DNA from: Natrinema salsiterrestre
GTDB lineage: Archaea > Halobacteriota > Halobacteria > Halobacteriales > Natrialbaceae
DNA: 64,000 nt
NCBI RefSeq assembly: GCF_029502005.1
Contig: NZ_JAMQOT010000001.1
Coordinates: forward strand, 744,001 to 808,000
Direction of reading: 5' to 3'
Shown piece by piece: positions 52,494 through 64,000 of this stretch. The first letter of the stretch is position 1. Every line of letters starts with the position of its first letter. The notes under the pieces were generated by a model, which was not told where the DNA came from, did not search any database, and saw nothing but the letters and a program-made list of their open reading frames with translations. A program made the position numbers and the translations under genes.

Positions 52494-54365
52494 ATGAGCG
52501 GCTACGACATCGAGCGCTATCTCAACGTCCGCAGCGCCTACGGGGCCTCGTTCGGACCCCACGGGGAACGGCTTTCCTTCCTGATGAACACGACCGGAAC
52601 CTCGCAGGTCTGGACCCTCGAGGAGCCACGCGGCTGGCCCGAGCAGCGGACCTTCTACGACGAGCAGGTGAGCTTCGCATCGTGGTCGCCCGAGCGGCCG
52701 GAACTGATCTTCGGGATGGATGAGGGCGGCAACGAACGGGCACAGCTGTTCCGCCTCGACGCCGAGACGGGCGCGATCGAGAACCTCACGGAGATGCCCG
52801 ACGCGAAACACCGCTGGGGCGGCTGGAGCCACGACGGCGAGCGCTTCGCCTTCACGTCGAATCGCCGCGACGAGTCCGTCTTCGACGTCTACGTGCAGGG
52901 GCGCGACGAGACCGGCGAAGAAGCCGAGCTCGTCTACGAGGGCGACGGCTGGCTCTCGCTGTCGGGCTGGAGCCCCGACGATTCCCGCCTGCTCGTCTCG
53001 CAGGCCTACTCCAACTTCGACCAGGATCTGTACGTCCTCGACCTCGAGGCCGACGAACCGGCCCTCGAGCACCTCACGCCTCACGAAGGCGACGTCCGCT
53101 ACCAGAGCGCGAGCTGGGCACCCGACGGCGAGGGGATCTATCTCGTAACCGACGTGGGGGAGGCGGACACCCTCTATCTGGCCTATCTGGATCTTGACAG
53201 CGGCGACGTGGCGACCGTAATCGACGGGGACGGATGGAACGTCGACGGCATCGCGCTGGACGACGACACCGGCCGGTTCGTCTGCTCGCGGAACGTCGAG
53301 GGCTACACCGAATTGACCGTCGGGGAGTTCGACACCGACGACCCGACGGCGTTCGAGACCTTTCCGGAGCCCGACCTGCCGGGCGGAATCTCCGGCGGCG
53401 TGAGCTTCGACCCCGACGCCGAGCGGTTCGCCCTCTCGACGTCCGGCGATACGGTCAACACGAACGTCTTCGTCGTCGACCTCGAGAGCGGCGACGCGAA
53501 CCGGTGGACGAACGCGCCCACCGCGGGCATCCCTCGCGAGTCGTTCGGCGGCTCCGAACTCGTCAGCGTCGAGAGCTTCGGCGTTGACGGGCGAAGCCCG
53601 TCCGCTCGTGGGACTCCAGAGGAGTCCCACGCTGGACTCGAAGTGCCCGGCTTTCTGTCCCTTCCCGACGACCACGAGGAGGGAGCAACGCCGGTCATCG
53701 TCGACATCCACGGCGGTCCCGAGAGCCAGCGCCGCCCCTCGTTCTCGAGCGTCAAGCAGTACTTCCTCGACCGGGGCTACGCCTATTTCGAACCGAACGT
53801 CCGGGGCTCGTCGGGCTACGGCTCCGACTACGCCGGCCTCGACGACGTCGAAAACCGGATGGATTCGGTCGCCGACATCCGTGCCTGCGTCGAGTGGCTG
53901 CGAGATCACCCGGCCGTCGATCCCGATCGAATCGCCGCCAAGGGCGGCTCCTACGGCGGCTTCATGGTGCTCGCCGCGCTGACCGAGTACCCCGACCTCT
54001 GGGCCGCCGGGATCGACGTCGTCGGGATCGCCAACTTCGTCACGTTCCTCGAGAACACGGGCGACTGGCGGCGTGAACTCCGCGAGGCGGAGTACGGCTC
54101 GCTCGCCGAGGACCGCGAGTTCCTCGAGGAGATCTCACCGATCAATAACGTCGAACGGATCGAAGCGCCGCTGTTCGTCCTCCACGGCGAGAACGATCCC
54201 CGCGTCCCGGTCGGCGAAGCCGAACAGATCGCCGAGAAGGCGGCCGAACAGGGCGTTCCAGTCCGGAAACTGATCTTCGAGGACGAGGGCCACGGCTTCT
54301 CGAAGCTCGAGAACCGCATCGAGGCGTACTCCGAGATCGCTGATTTCCTCGACGAACACGTCTGA
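52494..54365 (+). CDS. S9-family serine peptidase (acylaminoacyl-peptidase type)
   Basis: 623 residues. The N-terminal part (about 1-370) is a beta-propeller made of WD-like blades; the alpha/beta-hydrolase domain follows (about 390-623). The triad is Ser in GGSYGGF (about 486), Asp in NDPRVP (about 568) and His in GHGFSK (about 600). It cleaves short peptides in the cytoplasm. A stretch at about 365-380 (DGRSPSARGTPEES) is encoded by two back-to-back DNA hairpins and looks like an in-frame insertion at the propeller-hydrolase joint. Confidence 0.92.
   Translation: MSGYDIERYLNVRSAYGASFGPHGERLSFLMNTTGTSQVWTLEEPRGWPEQRTFYDEQVSFASWSPERPELIFGMDEGGNERAQLFRLDAETGAIENLTEMPDAKHRWGGWSHDGERFAFTSNRRDESVFDVYVQGRDETGEEAELVYEGDGWLSLSGWSPDDSRLLVSQAYSNFDQDLYVLDLEADEPALEHLTPHEGDVRYQSASWAPDGEGIYLVTDVGEADTLYLAYLDLDSGDVATVIDGDGWNVDGIALDDDTGRFVCSRNVEGYTELTVGEFDTDDPTAFETFPEPDLPGGISGGVSFDPDAERFALSTSGDTVNTNVFVVDLESGDANRWTNAPTAGIPRESFGGSELVSVESFGVDGRSPSARGTPEESHAGLEVPGFLSLPDDHEEGATPVIVDIHGGPESQRRPSFSSVKQYFLDRGYAYFEPNVRGSSGYGSDYAGLDDVENRMDSVADIRACVEWLRDHPAVDPDRIAAKGGSYGGFMVLAALTEYPDLWAAGIDVVGIANFVTFLENTGDWRRELREAEYGSLAEDREFLEEISPINNVERIEAPLFVLHGENDPRVPVGEAEQIAEKAAEQGVPVRKLIFEDEGHGFSKLENRIEAYSEIADFLDEHV
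53586..53630. repeat. Double-hairpin palindromic insertion inside the S9 peptidase
   Basis: Hairpin 1: GACGGGC-GAA-GCCCGTC at 53586-53602 (7-bp stem). Hairpin 2: GTGGGACTCC and GGAGTCCCAC around AGA at 53608-53630 (10-bp stem). Five bases separate them. The insertion keeps the reading frame and adds about 15 polar residues between the propeller and hydrolase domains. Confidence 0.7.
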
Positions 54366-54392
54366 TCGGCGGCTCGCGATCCCGCTCGGCGA

Positions 54393-55454
54393 TCAGTCGA
54401 TGACGCCGGTCTTCGTCGCCACGTCTCGAGCGGCCCGCTCGTTCATCCCGTCGCCGAGGATCGTGTACCGGTCGCGAATCTCGTGGCAGGTCGTCAGCGC
54501 CTCCAGTACGGTCTCGTCGTCGATCCCCAGTTCCGCGGCGGTCGTCGGCGCGTCGATACTCGCGAGGGCGTCGCGGATGTCGCGCCAGATGCCCCGATCG
54601 CCGCCGTGGAGGTAGGCGGTCATGATCGAGCCGACGCCGACCTGATGGCCGTGGAGGGCCGCCTCGGGTGCCAGCCGGTCGAGCTGGTGGGAGAAGAGGT
54701 GTTCGGCCCCGCTGGCCGGTCGCGAGGAGCCGGCGATGCTCATCGCGACGCCCGAAGACATGAGCGCCTTGGTGACGGTCCAGGCCGACTCCTCGAGCCC
54801 CGGGCGGATGAGATCGGCGTTGTCGACGAGGATCTCGGCGGTCATCTCCGAGAGCGCGGCGGCGTACTCGGAGTACTCGACGTCTTTGAGCCGCTGGGCG
54901 AGCCGCCAGTCCATCACCGCGGTGTAGTTGGAGATGATGTCGGCGCAGCCGGCGGTCGTCAGCTCCCACGGTGCATCGGCGAGGATCCCGGTGTCCGCGA
55001 CGACCGCGAGCGGCGGTTCGGCGGCGACGCTGTGGCGGGAATCGCCGTCCGGGACGGAGCCGCGATTGCTGACGATCCCGTCGTGGCTCGCCGCGGTCGG
55101 CACCGAGAGAAAGCCCATCTCGAGGTGGTGGCTGGCCAGTTTCGCGATGTCGATGGCCTTCCCGCCGCCGATCCCGACGAGGTAGGAGACCTCCTCGGCT
55201 TCGGCGGTCTCGATCACCCGTTCGACGGCGTCGAAGGTCGCTTTCTCGATCGTGACGATCGCGGGATCGATCCCGGCGGCCTCGAAATCGGCCGCGATGG
55301 GATCTGCCGCGACTTTTCGGGGCGTCGGACTCGTGACGAACAGCGGCCGCCCCTGGAGGTGGAGATCGTCGACTACGTCGACGACCTCGTCCCGGACGCC
55401 GTGGCCGACGACGACGTTTCGCGGAAGGCGGATCCACGTCGACTTCTCGAACAT
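54393..55454 (-). CDS. egsA: sn-Glycerol-1-phosphate dehydrogenase
   Basis: 353 residues from MFEKSTWIRLPRN. Motifs: GIGGGKAIDIAKL (NAD site), SVPTAASHDGIVSNRGS, and the metal histidines in GAEHLFSHQLD and HGHQVGVGS. It reduces dihydroxyacetone phosphate to sn-glycerol-1-phosphate, the backbone of archaeal ether lipids, so it is essential. Transcribed alone, towards the S9 peptidase gene. Confidence 0.95.
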   Translation of the reverse strand: MFEKSTWIRLPRNVVVGHGVRDEVVDVVDDLHLQGRPLFVTSPTPRKVAADPIAADFEAAGIDPAIVTIEKATFDAVERVIETAEAEEVSYLVGIGGGKAIDIAKLASHHLEMGFLSVPTAASHDGIVSNRGSVPDGDSRHSVAAEPPLAVVADTGILADAPWELTTAGCADIISNYTAVMDWRLAQRLKDVEYSEYAAALSEMTAEILVDNADLIRPGLEESAWTVTKALMSSGVAMSIAGSSRPASGAEHLFSHQLDRLAPEAALHGHQVGVGSIMTAYLHGGDRGIWRDIRDALASIDAPTTAAELGIDDETVLEALTTCHEIRDRYTILGDGMNERAARDVATKTGVID

Positions 55455-55633
55455 ACCCGTTCCCACACACCCCCGGGACATGTGCTTTTCCTCGTCGGCG
55501 CGCCGATCGCCGGGAATTCGCGGCGATCGGTCCCGATACGAGGGGCTCGAGCGCCCGCTTCCCGTCGCTACCCACTCGCTTCCGTAACGGCGGATTCGAC
55601 AGATTATAAAAATTCCAACCCTATCCGGGAGAT

Positions 55634-56719
55634 ATGATCGCGACGGTCGCGTTCTGGCTCGCCCTGCTCGTCGCCGGTCACGTCGCGGGCCGACTGTACG
55701 GCGCGTACACGGTTCGACGCCACGGTGACGACGGTCATCAGTCGCGCGGGACGTACCGGCTGCTGGGTATCGTCGGCTGTACGGCCATCGTCGGCCTCAC
55801 ACTGTCCGGTCTCGTCGAGACGACCGAGGCGACCCTCTCGACGCTCCATCCGGCACTCTCCGGTGGGCTGGCCGCACCCCTCGCCTGGATACCGACGGGG
55901 GCCGGAACGATCGTCGCGGTCCTCGTCGCGTACCTCGGCGTCTTTCCGTACGCCCGCGAGCGCCGCGATCTCGAGATATCGGCCGCGACTGCGGTCGGTC
56001 GGCTCGCGAAATACCTCCTCGCGATAGCGGTACTCTGTCTCGGTACGCTCGCCCCGCTCGTCGTCCTTCTCCGCCTGCCCGATCCGAGTCCGTTCCTGAT
56101 CCCGATCCTCTTTGCCGTCCTCGCCGTCGGCGTCTCCGTCTGGATACAGTACAACGTTCGGCTCTCACAGCGACTCTCCGAGCCGACGGGCGAGCAGCGA
56201 CGGCGGCTCGAGGCCGCGGCCGACCGGGCGAATCTGACCGCGACGGTCGCCGGCGTGTTTCCGGGCCGCGAAACGGAGACCGCCGGCCTCTACGTCGACG
56301 GACCGTTCTGGAATCGGCGAGCGTACGCCACCGACTACGCCGTCGACGTTCTCACGGACGACGAACTGACGGCGCTGTGTGCACGACTGCAAGCGGCGGG
56401 CGAACGTCGACTGCCCGAGCGACAGGCCCTCATCCTGGCGCTCCTGTTCGGATCGTTCCTGACCGCGACCGTCTGGCTATCCCTGTGGCTTGCACTCGCG
56501 GTTCTCGTCGTTTGCTGGCCGCTCTGTGCGCGATATCTCCGGCGCTACGAGTTCGCCGCCGATCGTCGCGCCGCTCGATCGGTCGGTGTCGACGAACTCG
56601 CGGGGGCGTACGAGGCTACCGACGATCTGGCCGACGATCGCGGTCGATTCCACGAACGGTTCGCAGCGAGCCCGTCGACCGCGCGGCGGCTCGAGCGGCT
56701 CCGGGAACCGGCGTCCTGA
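55634..56719 (+). CDS. M48-like membrane protein lacking the zinc motif
   Basis: 361 residues with about seven membrane helices. The region DVLTDDELTALCARLQAAGE is where HtpX-type M48 peptidases have the DELxAVLAHEIGH helix; HExxH is absent. Further on YEFAADRRAARSVG keeps the family's ExxAD motif. Hence a degenerate, probably inactive relative of HtpX. It may act as a membrane scaffold or regulator of an active paralogue. The next gene starts on the opposite strand immediately after its stop. Confidence 0.6.
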   Translation: MIATVAFWLALLVAGHVAGRLYGAYTVRRHGDDGHQSRGTYRLLGIVGCTAIVGLTLSGLVETTEATLSTLHPALSGGLAAPLAWIPTGAGTIVAVLVAYLGVFPYARERRDLEISAATAVGRLAKYLLAIAVLCLGTLAPLVVLLRLPDPSPFLIPILFAVLAVGVSVWIQYNVRLSQRLSEPTGEQRRRLEAAADRANLTATVAGVFPGRETETAGLYVDGPFWNRRAYATDYAVDVLTDDELTALCARLQAAGERRLPERQALILALLFGSFLTATVWLSLWLALAVLVVCWPLCARYLRRYEFAADRRAARSVGVDELAGAYEATDDLADDRGRFHERFAASPSTARRLERLREPAS

Positions 56720-57709
56720 TCAGAGCGTTTCGAGAATCCCGAGAACGCGCTCCTCGGCCTTCCGATCGGGACCGGTGTCGTCATCGTCCCGGTCGCTGTC
56801 AAGGTGTGCGTCGACCGACCGCCCCATCGCCTCCTCGAGCGGCGTCGACTCCCAGCCCAGCGCGGCGAGTTTCCCGGTCGAGAGGACGTGTGGATACGTC
56901 CGGTAGAGCGGGTAGTCGTCGAGTTCGATCTCGCCGGCCGCGAGTTCGCGCGGGCCGGCGTGAACGAGATCGACGTCGGTGTCGAGACGGTCCGCGATCA
57001 ACTCGACCATCTCCTCGAGCGTGACGAGCCGCCGATCGCCGACGTTGTAGGCCTCGCCGGCCGTCCCCCCTTCGGCGACGATCCGCAGGGCGCTGGCGAC
57101 GTCCTCGACGTAGACGCGGTGTCGGAGGTTCGTCCCGTCGCCGGGGATCACGACGCGGTCGAAGCGGTTCACCCGGTCGATCCACCAGTCCAGCCGCTCG
57201 GTGTAATCGTGCGGGCCGTAGACGATGGGCGGTCGAACCGCCATGGCGCGGATCCCGTCCTCGGCCGCTGCGAACACTGCCCGGTCGCCCTCTGCCTTTC
57301 GGTTGCCGTAGGTCTCGAAGGAGTCGTCGGTCGCTTGATCGGCCGTACAGGAATTGAGCGGCGTCTCGTCTTCGCGCTTCGGGATTACTTCGCGACCGTA
57401 GGCCGCCCCGCTCGAGACGTAGACGTAGGCCTCGCAGTCCGCGAAGATGCGGGTGGCGGCGCGGACGTCCTTGGGGTGGTAGGCGACGCAGTCGAAGACG
57501 GCGTCGGGATCGGCGGTCGTCGCCGCCGCCTCGAGCGCGGTATCGTTCGTGCGATCGCCCTCGATGTGGTCGACCCGGTCGTCGTCCGCGAACGGGTTCT
57601 CGCGATTGCCGCGTGTGAAGATCGTCACGTCGTATGCGTGGTCCAGCAGGTCGTCGACGAGGTGGCGGCCGATGAAGCGAGTGCCGCCGAGAACGAGTGT
57701 ATTGTCCAT
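56720..57709 (-). CDS. NAD-dependent epimerase/dehydratase
   Basis: 329 residues, extended short-chain dehydrogenase. The Rossmann glycine pattern is GGTRFIGRH (8-16), the catalytic tyrosine and lysine are in YGNRK (about 155-159) and VRPPIVYGP is the substrate loop. It probably modifies a nucleotide-sugar. It is convergent with the M48-like gene, stops abutting (56719/56720). Confidence 0.85.
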   Translation of the reverse strand: MDNTLVLGGTRFIGRHLVDDLLDHAYDVTIFTRGNRENPFADDDRVDHIEGDRTNDTALEAAATTADPDAVFDCVAYHPKDVRAATRIFADCEAYVYVSSGAAYGREVIPKREDETPLNSCTADQATDDSFETYGNRKAEGDRAVFAAAEDGIRAMAVRPPIVYGPHDYTERLDWWIDRVNRFDRVVIPGDGTNLRHRVYVEDVASALRIVAEGGTAGEAYNVGDRRLVTLEEMVELIADRLDTDVDLVHAGPRELAAGEIELDDYPLYRTYPHVLSTGKLAALGWESTPLEEAMGRSVDAHLDSDRDDDDTGPDRKAEERVLGILETL

Positions 57710-57895
57710 GTTCGACCGTCGCGCCTGCGGGGCAAAACGCTGGCGGACGGACCGGTTTCACCCGGTGACGAACGGCCGAGAACGCGGTCCTGCTGCCGAT
57801 CACGAGGAGGACGAGTTAAACGGACTGGGGCCGATCGCCGACGAGCACCGATCGAAATCACCCTCGTTTTACCGCCGCTGTCCCGACTGTGCCGC

Positions 57896-58306
57896 ATGAC
57901 CGGGACGTACGTCCTCGTGATCGAGGTGACGGAGGCGACGACTATCGAGGTCGGTGCGCTCGGAGACCGGAATTTCACCCCTGGCACGTACGCCTACGTC
58001 GGGAGCGCGTTCGGTCCCGGCGGCTTCGCCCGCATCGATCGCCACCGCGAACTCGCCGCCGGCGACCGCGAGACCCGTCACTGGCACGTCGACTACCTGC
58101 TCGGAGATCCGGCGGCCCGACTCGAGACCGCGATCACGTTCCCCGACGCCGACCGGGAGTGTGAACTCGCGGGATCGCTTCCCGGAACGCCGGTTCCCGA
58201 CTTCGGGGCGTCGAACTGTGACTGCGGCTCGCACCTCCTCGCGGTCTCGACCGATGACTCCGTTCTCGATGCGGCGGTCGATACGGGCGGCATCGTCGAC
58301 GGATAG
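57896..58306 (+). CDS. GIY-YIG-type DUF123 protein
   Basis: 136 residues from MTGTYVLVIEV. GTYAYVGSAFGPGGFARID (about 29-47) matches the DUF123 variant of GIY-YIG, followed by HWHVDYLL and a C-terminal CELA and CDCGSHL cysteine set. DUF123 proteins are archaeal, related to endonucleases, and possibly act in DNA repair. Divergent from the epimerase gene by 186 bp. Confidence 0.75.
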   Translation: MTGTYVLVIEVTEATTIEVGALGDRNFTPGTYAYVGSAFGPGGFARIDRHRELAAGDRETRHWHVDYLLGDPAARLETAITFPDADRECELAGSLPGTPVPDFGASNCDCGSHLLAVSTDDSVLDAAVDTGGIVDG

Positions 58307-58356
58307 CGCCCGACGTTCGCCCCCGAGTTATTAGGGATGCCTGTGAAACGGTATCC

Positions 58357-58977
58357 ATGGCCAATTCAGGTTCCGACGGCGAGTCAGCGACCGATCCCGA
58401 GCCCGAACTCAGCGACGACGCGATGGCGCGGTTCTCCGTGCCGGCGTTCGACGATCTCCCGGAAGACCTCCAGGATCGTATCGAAGAAGAGACCGACCGC
58501 GCCGGATTCACGCCGAACGTGTTCTCGGCGTTCGCGTACAAACCCTCGCACTTCCGGGCGTTCTTCCAGTATCACGACGCGCTCGTCGAAGACACGGCCC
58601 TCGAGCGCGAGGAGATCGAGATGATAATCGTCGCCGTCTCGGGCGTGAACCACTGCTACTACTGCAACGTCGCCCACGGGGCGCTCGTTCGGATCTACGC
58701 CGAGGACCCGACGCTGGCCGATCAGCTGATCGCGAACTACCGGACAGCCGACATCAGCGAGGCCCATCGAACGATGCTCGACGTCGCGGTCACGCTCACC
58801 GAACGGCCGACCGAGGTCGAACCGGCGGACCTCGAGGCGTTGCGCGACGCCGGCTTCAGCGAGGAAGCGATCTGGGACATCGCGGCCGTCACGGCCTACT
58901 ACAACATGAGCAATCGCATGGCCACGTTCGCCGAGATGCGGCCCAACGACGAGTTCCACACGCTCGGTCGCGAGTGA
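58357..58977 (+). CDS. Peroxidase-related AhpD-like protein
   Basis: 206 residues. The AhpD/carboxymuconolactone decarboxylase motif NHCYYCNVAH (about 99-108) has the redox CxxC and the His. The upstream SVPAFDDLPEDLQDRIEEET is typical of the peroxidase-related subgroup. It would reduce hydroperoxides or act as a thiol partner in oxidative defence. It follows the DUF123 gene by 50 bp; a TATA-like GTTATTA lies about 25-31 bp upstream. Confidence 0.85.
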   Translation: MANSGSDGESATDPEPELSDDAMARFSVPAFDDLPEDLQDRIEEETDRAGFTPNVFSAFAYKPSHFRAFFQYHDALVEDTALEREEIEMIIVAVSGVNHCYYCNVAHGALVRIYAEDPTLADQLIANYRTADISEAHRTMLDVAVTLTERPTEVEPADLEALRDAGFSEEAIWDIAAVTAYYNMSNRMATFAEMRPNDEFHTLGRE

Positions 58978-59110
58978 CCGGCGAGTCCTGCCTCGCTCTC
59001 CGCCGTTTCTGACGCCGGTAGTCGTTCGGGTCGCGACCGTTTTCGCTATCGAACGTCGAAACGGCCTCGAGAAACGAATTCCGATCGCGACCGCTCGAGA
59101 GGAACGGCCG

Positions 59111-63670
<4,560 letters not shown>

Positions 63671-63690
63671 ACACGCACCTAGCCGGAACC

Positions 63691-63700
63691 AGTATAAGAG
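63691..63700 (-). promoter_or_regulatory. TATA-like box of gltB
   Basis: On the minus strand CTCTTATACT, 21-30 bp before the gltB ATG (63670), giving a leaderless transcript. Confidence 0.55.
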
Positions 63701-63736
63701 GCTAATCCATTATGACTAAGCGTATTATTAACACAT

Positions 63737-63757
63737 ATATACCAATATAAGGTATAT
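63737..63757. promoter_or_regulatory. Inverted repeat upstream of gltB
   Basis: ATATACC-N7-GGTATAT, perfect 7-bp arms, about 35 bp beyond the TATA box on the gltB side. It is placed like a binding site for a nitrogen-responsive regulator. Confidence 0.45.
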
Positions 63758-63856
63758 TGAAAACCCTTAATCACGATTGTCTCAGCGGAAGAGATGTCGC
63801 TGGTCTCAATCGGGACCCGTCTCGGAGAAAGACGTCCGTCACTGCTACACGTCGAA

Positions 63857-63933
63857 CCCCGTCCGGAAAGGGGAACTTCCCGGTAGCGGGGAAATGTCAG
63901 AGGCACGTAGTGTTCACCCACCAGAGTGAACAC
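63857..63933. ncRNA. Pair of stable hairpins, possible structured RNA
   Basis: Hairpin A: CCCCG with CGGGG (63857-63861, 63887-63891), extended inside by CCGGAA against TTCC(C)GG around an AGGGGAAC loop. Hairpin B: GTGTTCAC-N8-GTGAACAC (63910-63917 and 63926-63933), a perfect 8-bp stem. Such paired hairpins occur at transposon ends and in guide RNAs of TnpB elements, but no transposase is seen here. Strand is undecided. Confidence 0.35.
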
Positions 63934-64000
63934 CACATGGTTCTAATGCGTTCCCACAGGTAAACAATCTCGGGCTAAACGATTAGGGTTGTGTGAAACG

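Larger units (their letters stand above)
63671..64000. other. gltB upstream region and gene-free right edge
   Basis: 330 bp. The first part is the AT-rich gltB promoter with an inverted repeat. From about 63780 to the edge no convincing gene is seen; two hairpins lie at 63857-63891 and 63910-63933. The region may be the end of a feature that continues outside the window. Confidence 0.5.

Noticed and set aside
63757-63963. 68-codon ORF near the right edge
   Set aside because: It crosses both hairpins and has no recognisable motif or ribosome site; the hairpins explain the sequence better.

Overview
The window is haloarchaeal chromosomal DNA. Evidence for this is the high GC content, the strongly acidic proteins, the Orc1/Cdc6 initiator, the sn-glycerol-1-phosphate dehydrogenase of archaeal lipid synthesis, the fused NuoCD, and many domain families that are mainly haloarchaeal (DUF1102, DUF5305, HalOD1, DUF7344). 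A Natrinema/Haloterrigena-type member of the Natrialbales is my best guess, but the sequence alone does not fix the genus. Gene spacing is tight, and several genes have a TATA-like box 25-30 bp before the start codon, as expected for leaderless haloarchaeal transcripts.

Layout. 1-4864: a phospho-signalling cassette (end of a possible vWA-type protein, a Ser/Thr kinase-FHA, a PP2C-FHA and a second, divergent kinase-FHA). 4909-11274: a surface-protein cassette made of DUF5305, an archaeal signal peptidase I, a 41-residue peptide, two DUF1102 proteins, a winged-helix membrane regulator and a further secreted protein, with an array of GTTGAC/GTCAAC half-sites in the divergent control region. 11284-20643: metabolic and sensory genes (flavin oxidoreductase, aconitase, dUTPase, three membrane or unknown proteins, a PAS/GAF histidine kinase, 6-phosphogluconate dehydrogenase). 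20813-23166: a HalOD1 protein and a replication origin, with an orc1/cdc6 gene flanked on both sides by copies of one origin-recognition-box-like repeat.

23167-30113 is the accessory region. After a pterin dehydratase it holds an HNH endonuclease that may read modified DNA, an unknown protein, a phage-repressor-like winged helix, a palindromic element with no gene, a TumE-type toxin-antitoxin pair, a PD-(D/E)XK-like protein, and a subtilase whose I9-like propeptide lies in a separate reading frame. 30260-47547: mostly membrane and envelope functions (DCC thiol protein, lipase maturation factor, MFS transporter, F420/FMN oxidoreductase, an unusual P-type ATPase, a beta-propeller protein, an Hsp20-like protein, an alkaline-phosphatase-superfamily hydrolase, a K+ channel, a KhtTU-like K+/H+ antiporter pair, a PAP2 phosphatase). 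47779-63670: housekeeping genes (NuoCD, TrpB, HIT, glycosyltransferase, S9 peptidase, G1P dehydrogenase, a degenerate M48 protein, an epimerase, DUF123, an AhpD-like protein, glutamate synthase). The last 330 bases hold the gltB promoter and two strong RNA hairpins, with no recognisable gene.

The strongest candidates for undescribed biology are the secreted DUF1102/signal-peptidase cassette with its operator array, the three-protein FHA phospho-relay with a shared FHA insertion, the palindromic element and its degenerate second end in the accessory region, the split I9/subtilase, and a double-hairpin palindrome inserted in frame inside the S9 peptidase gene.
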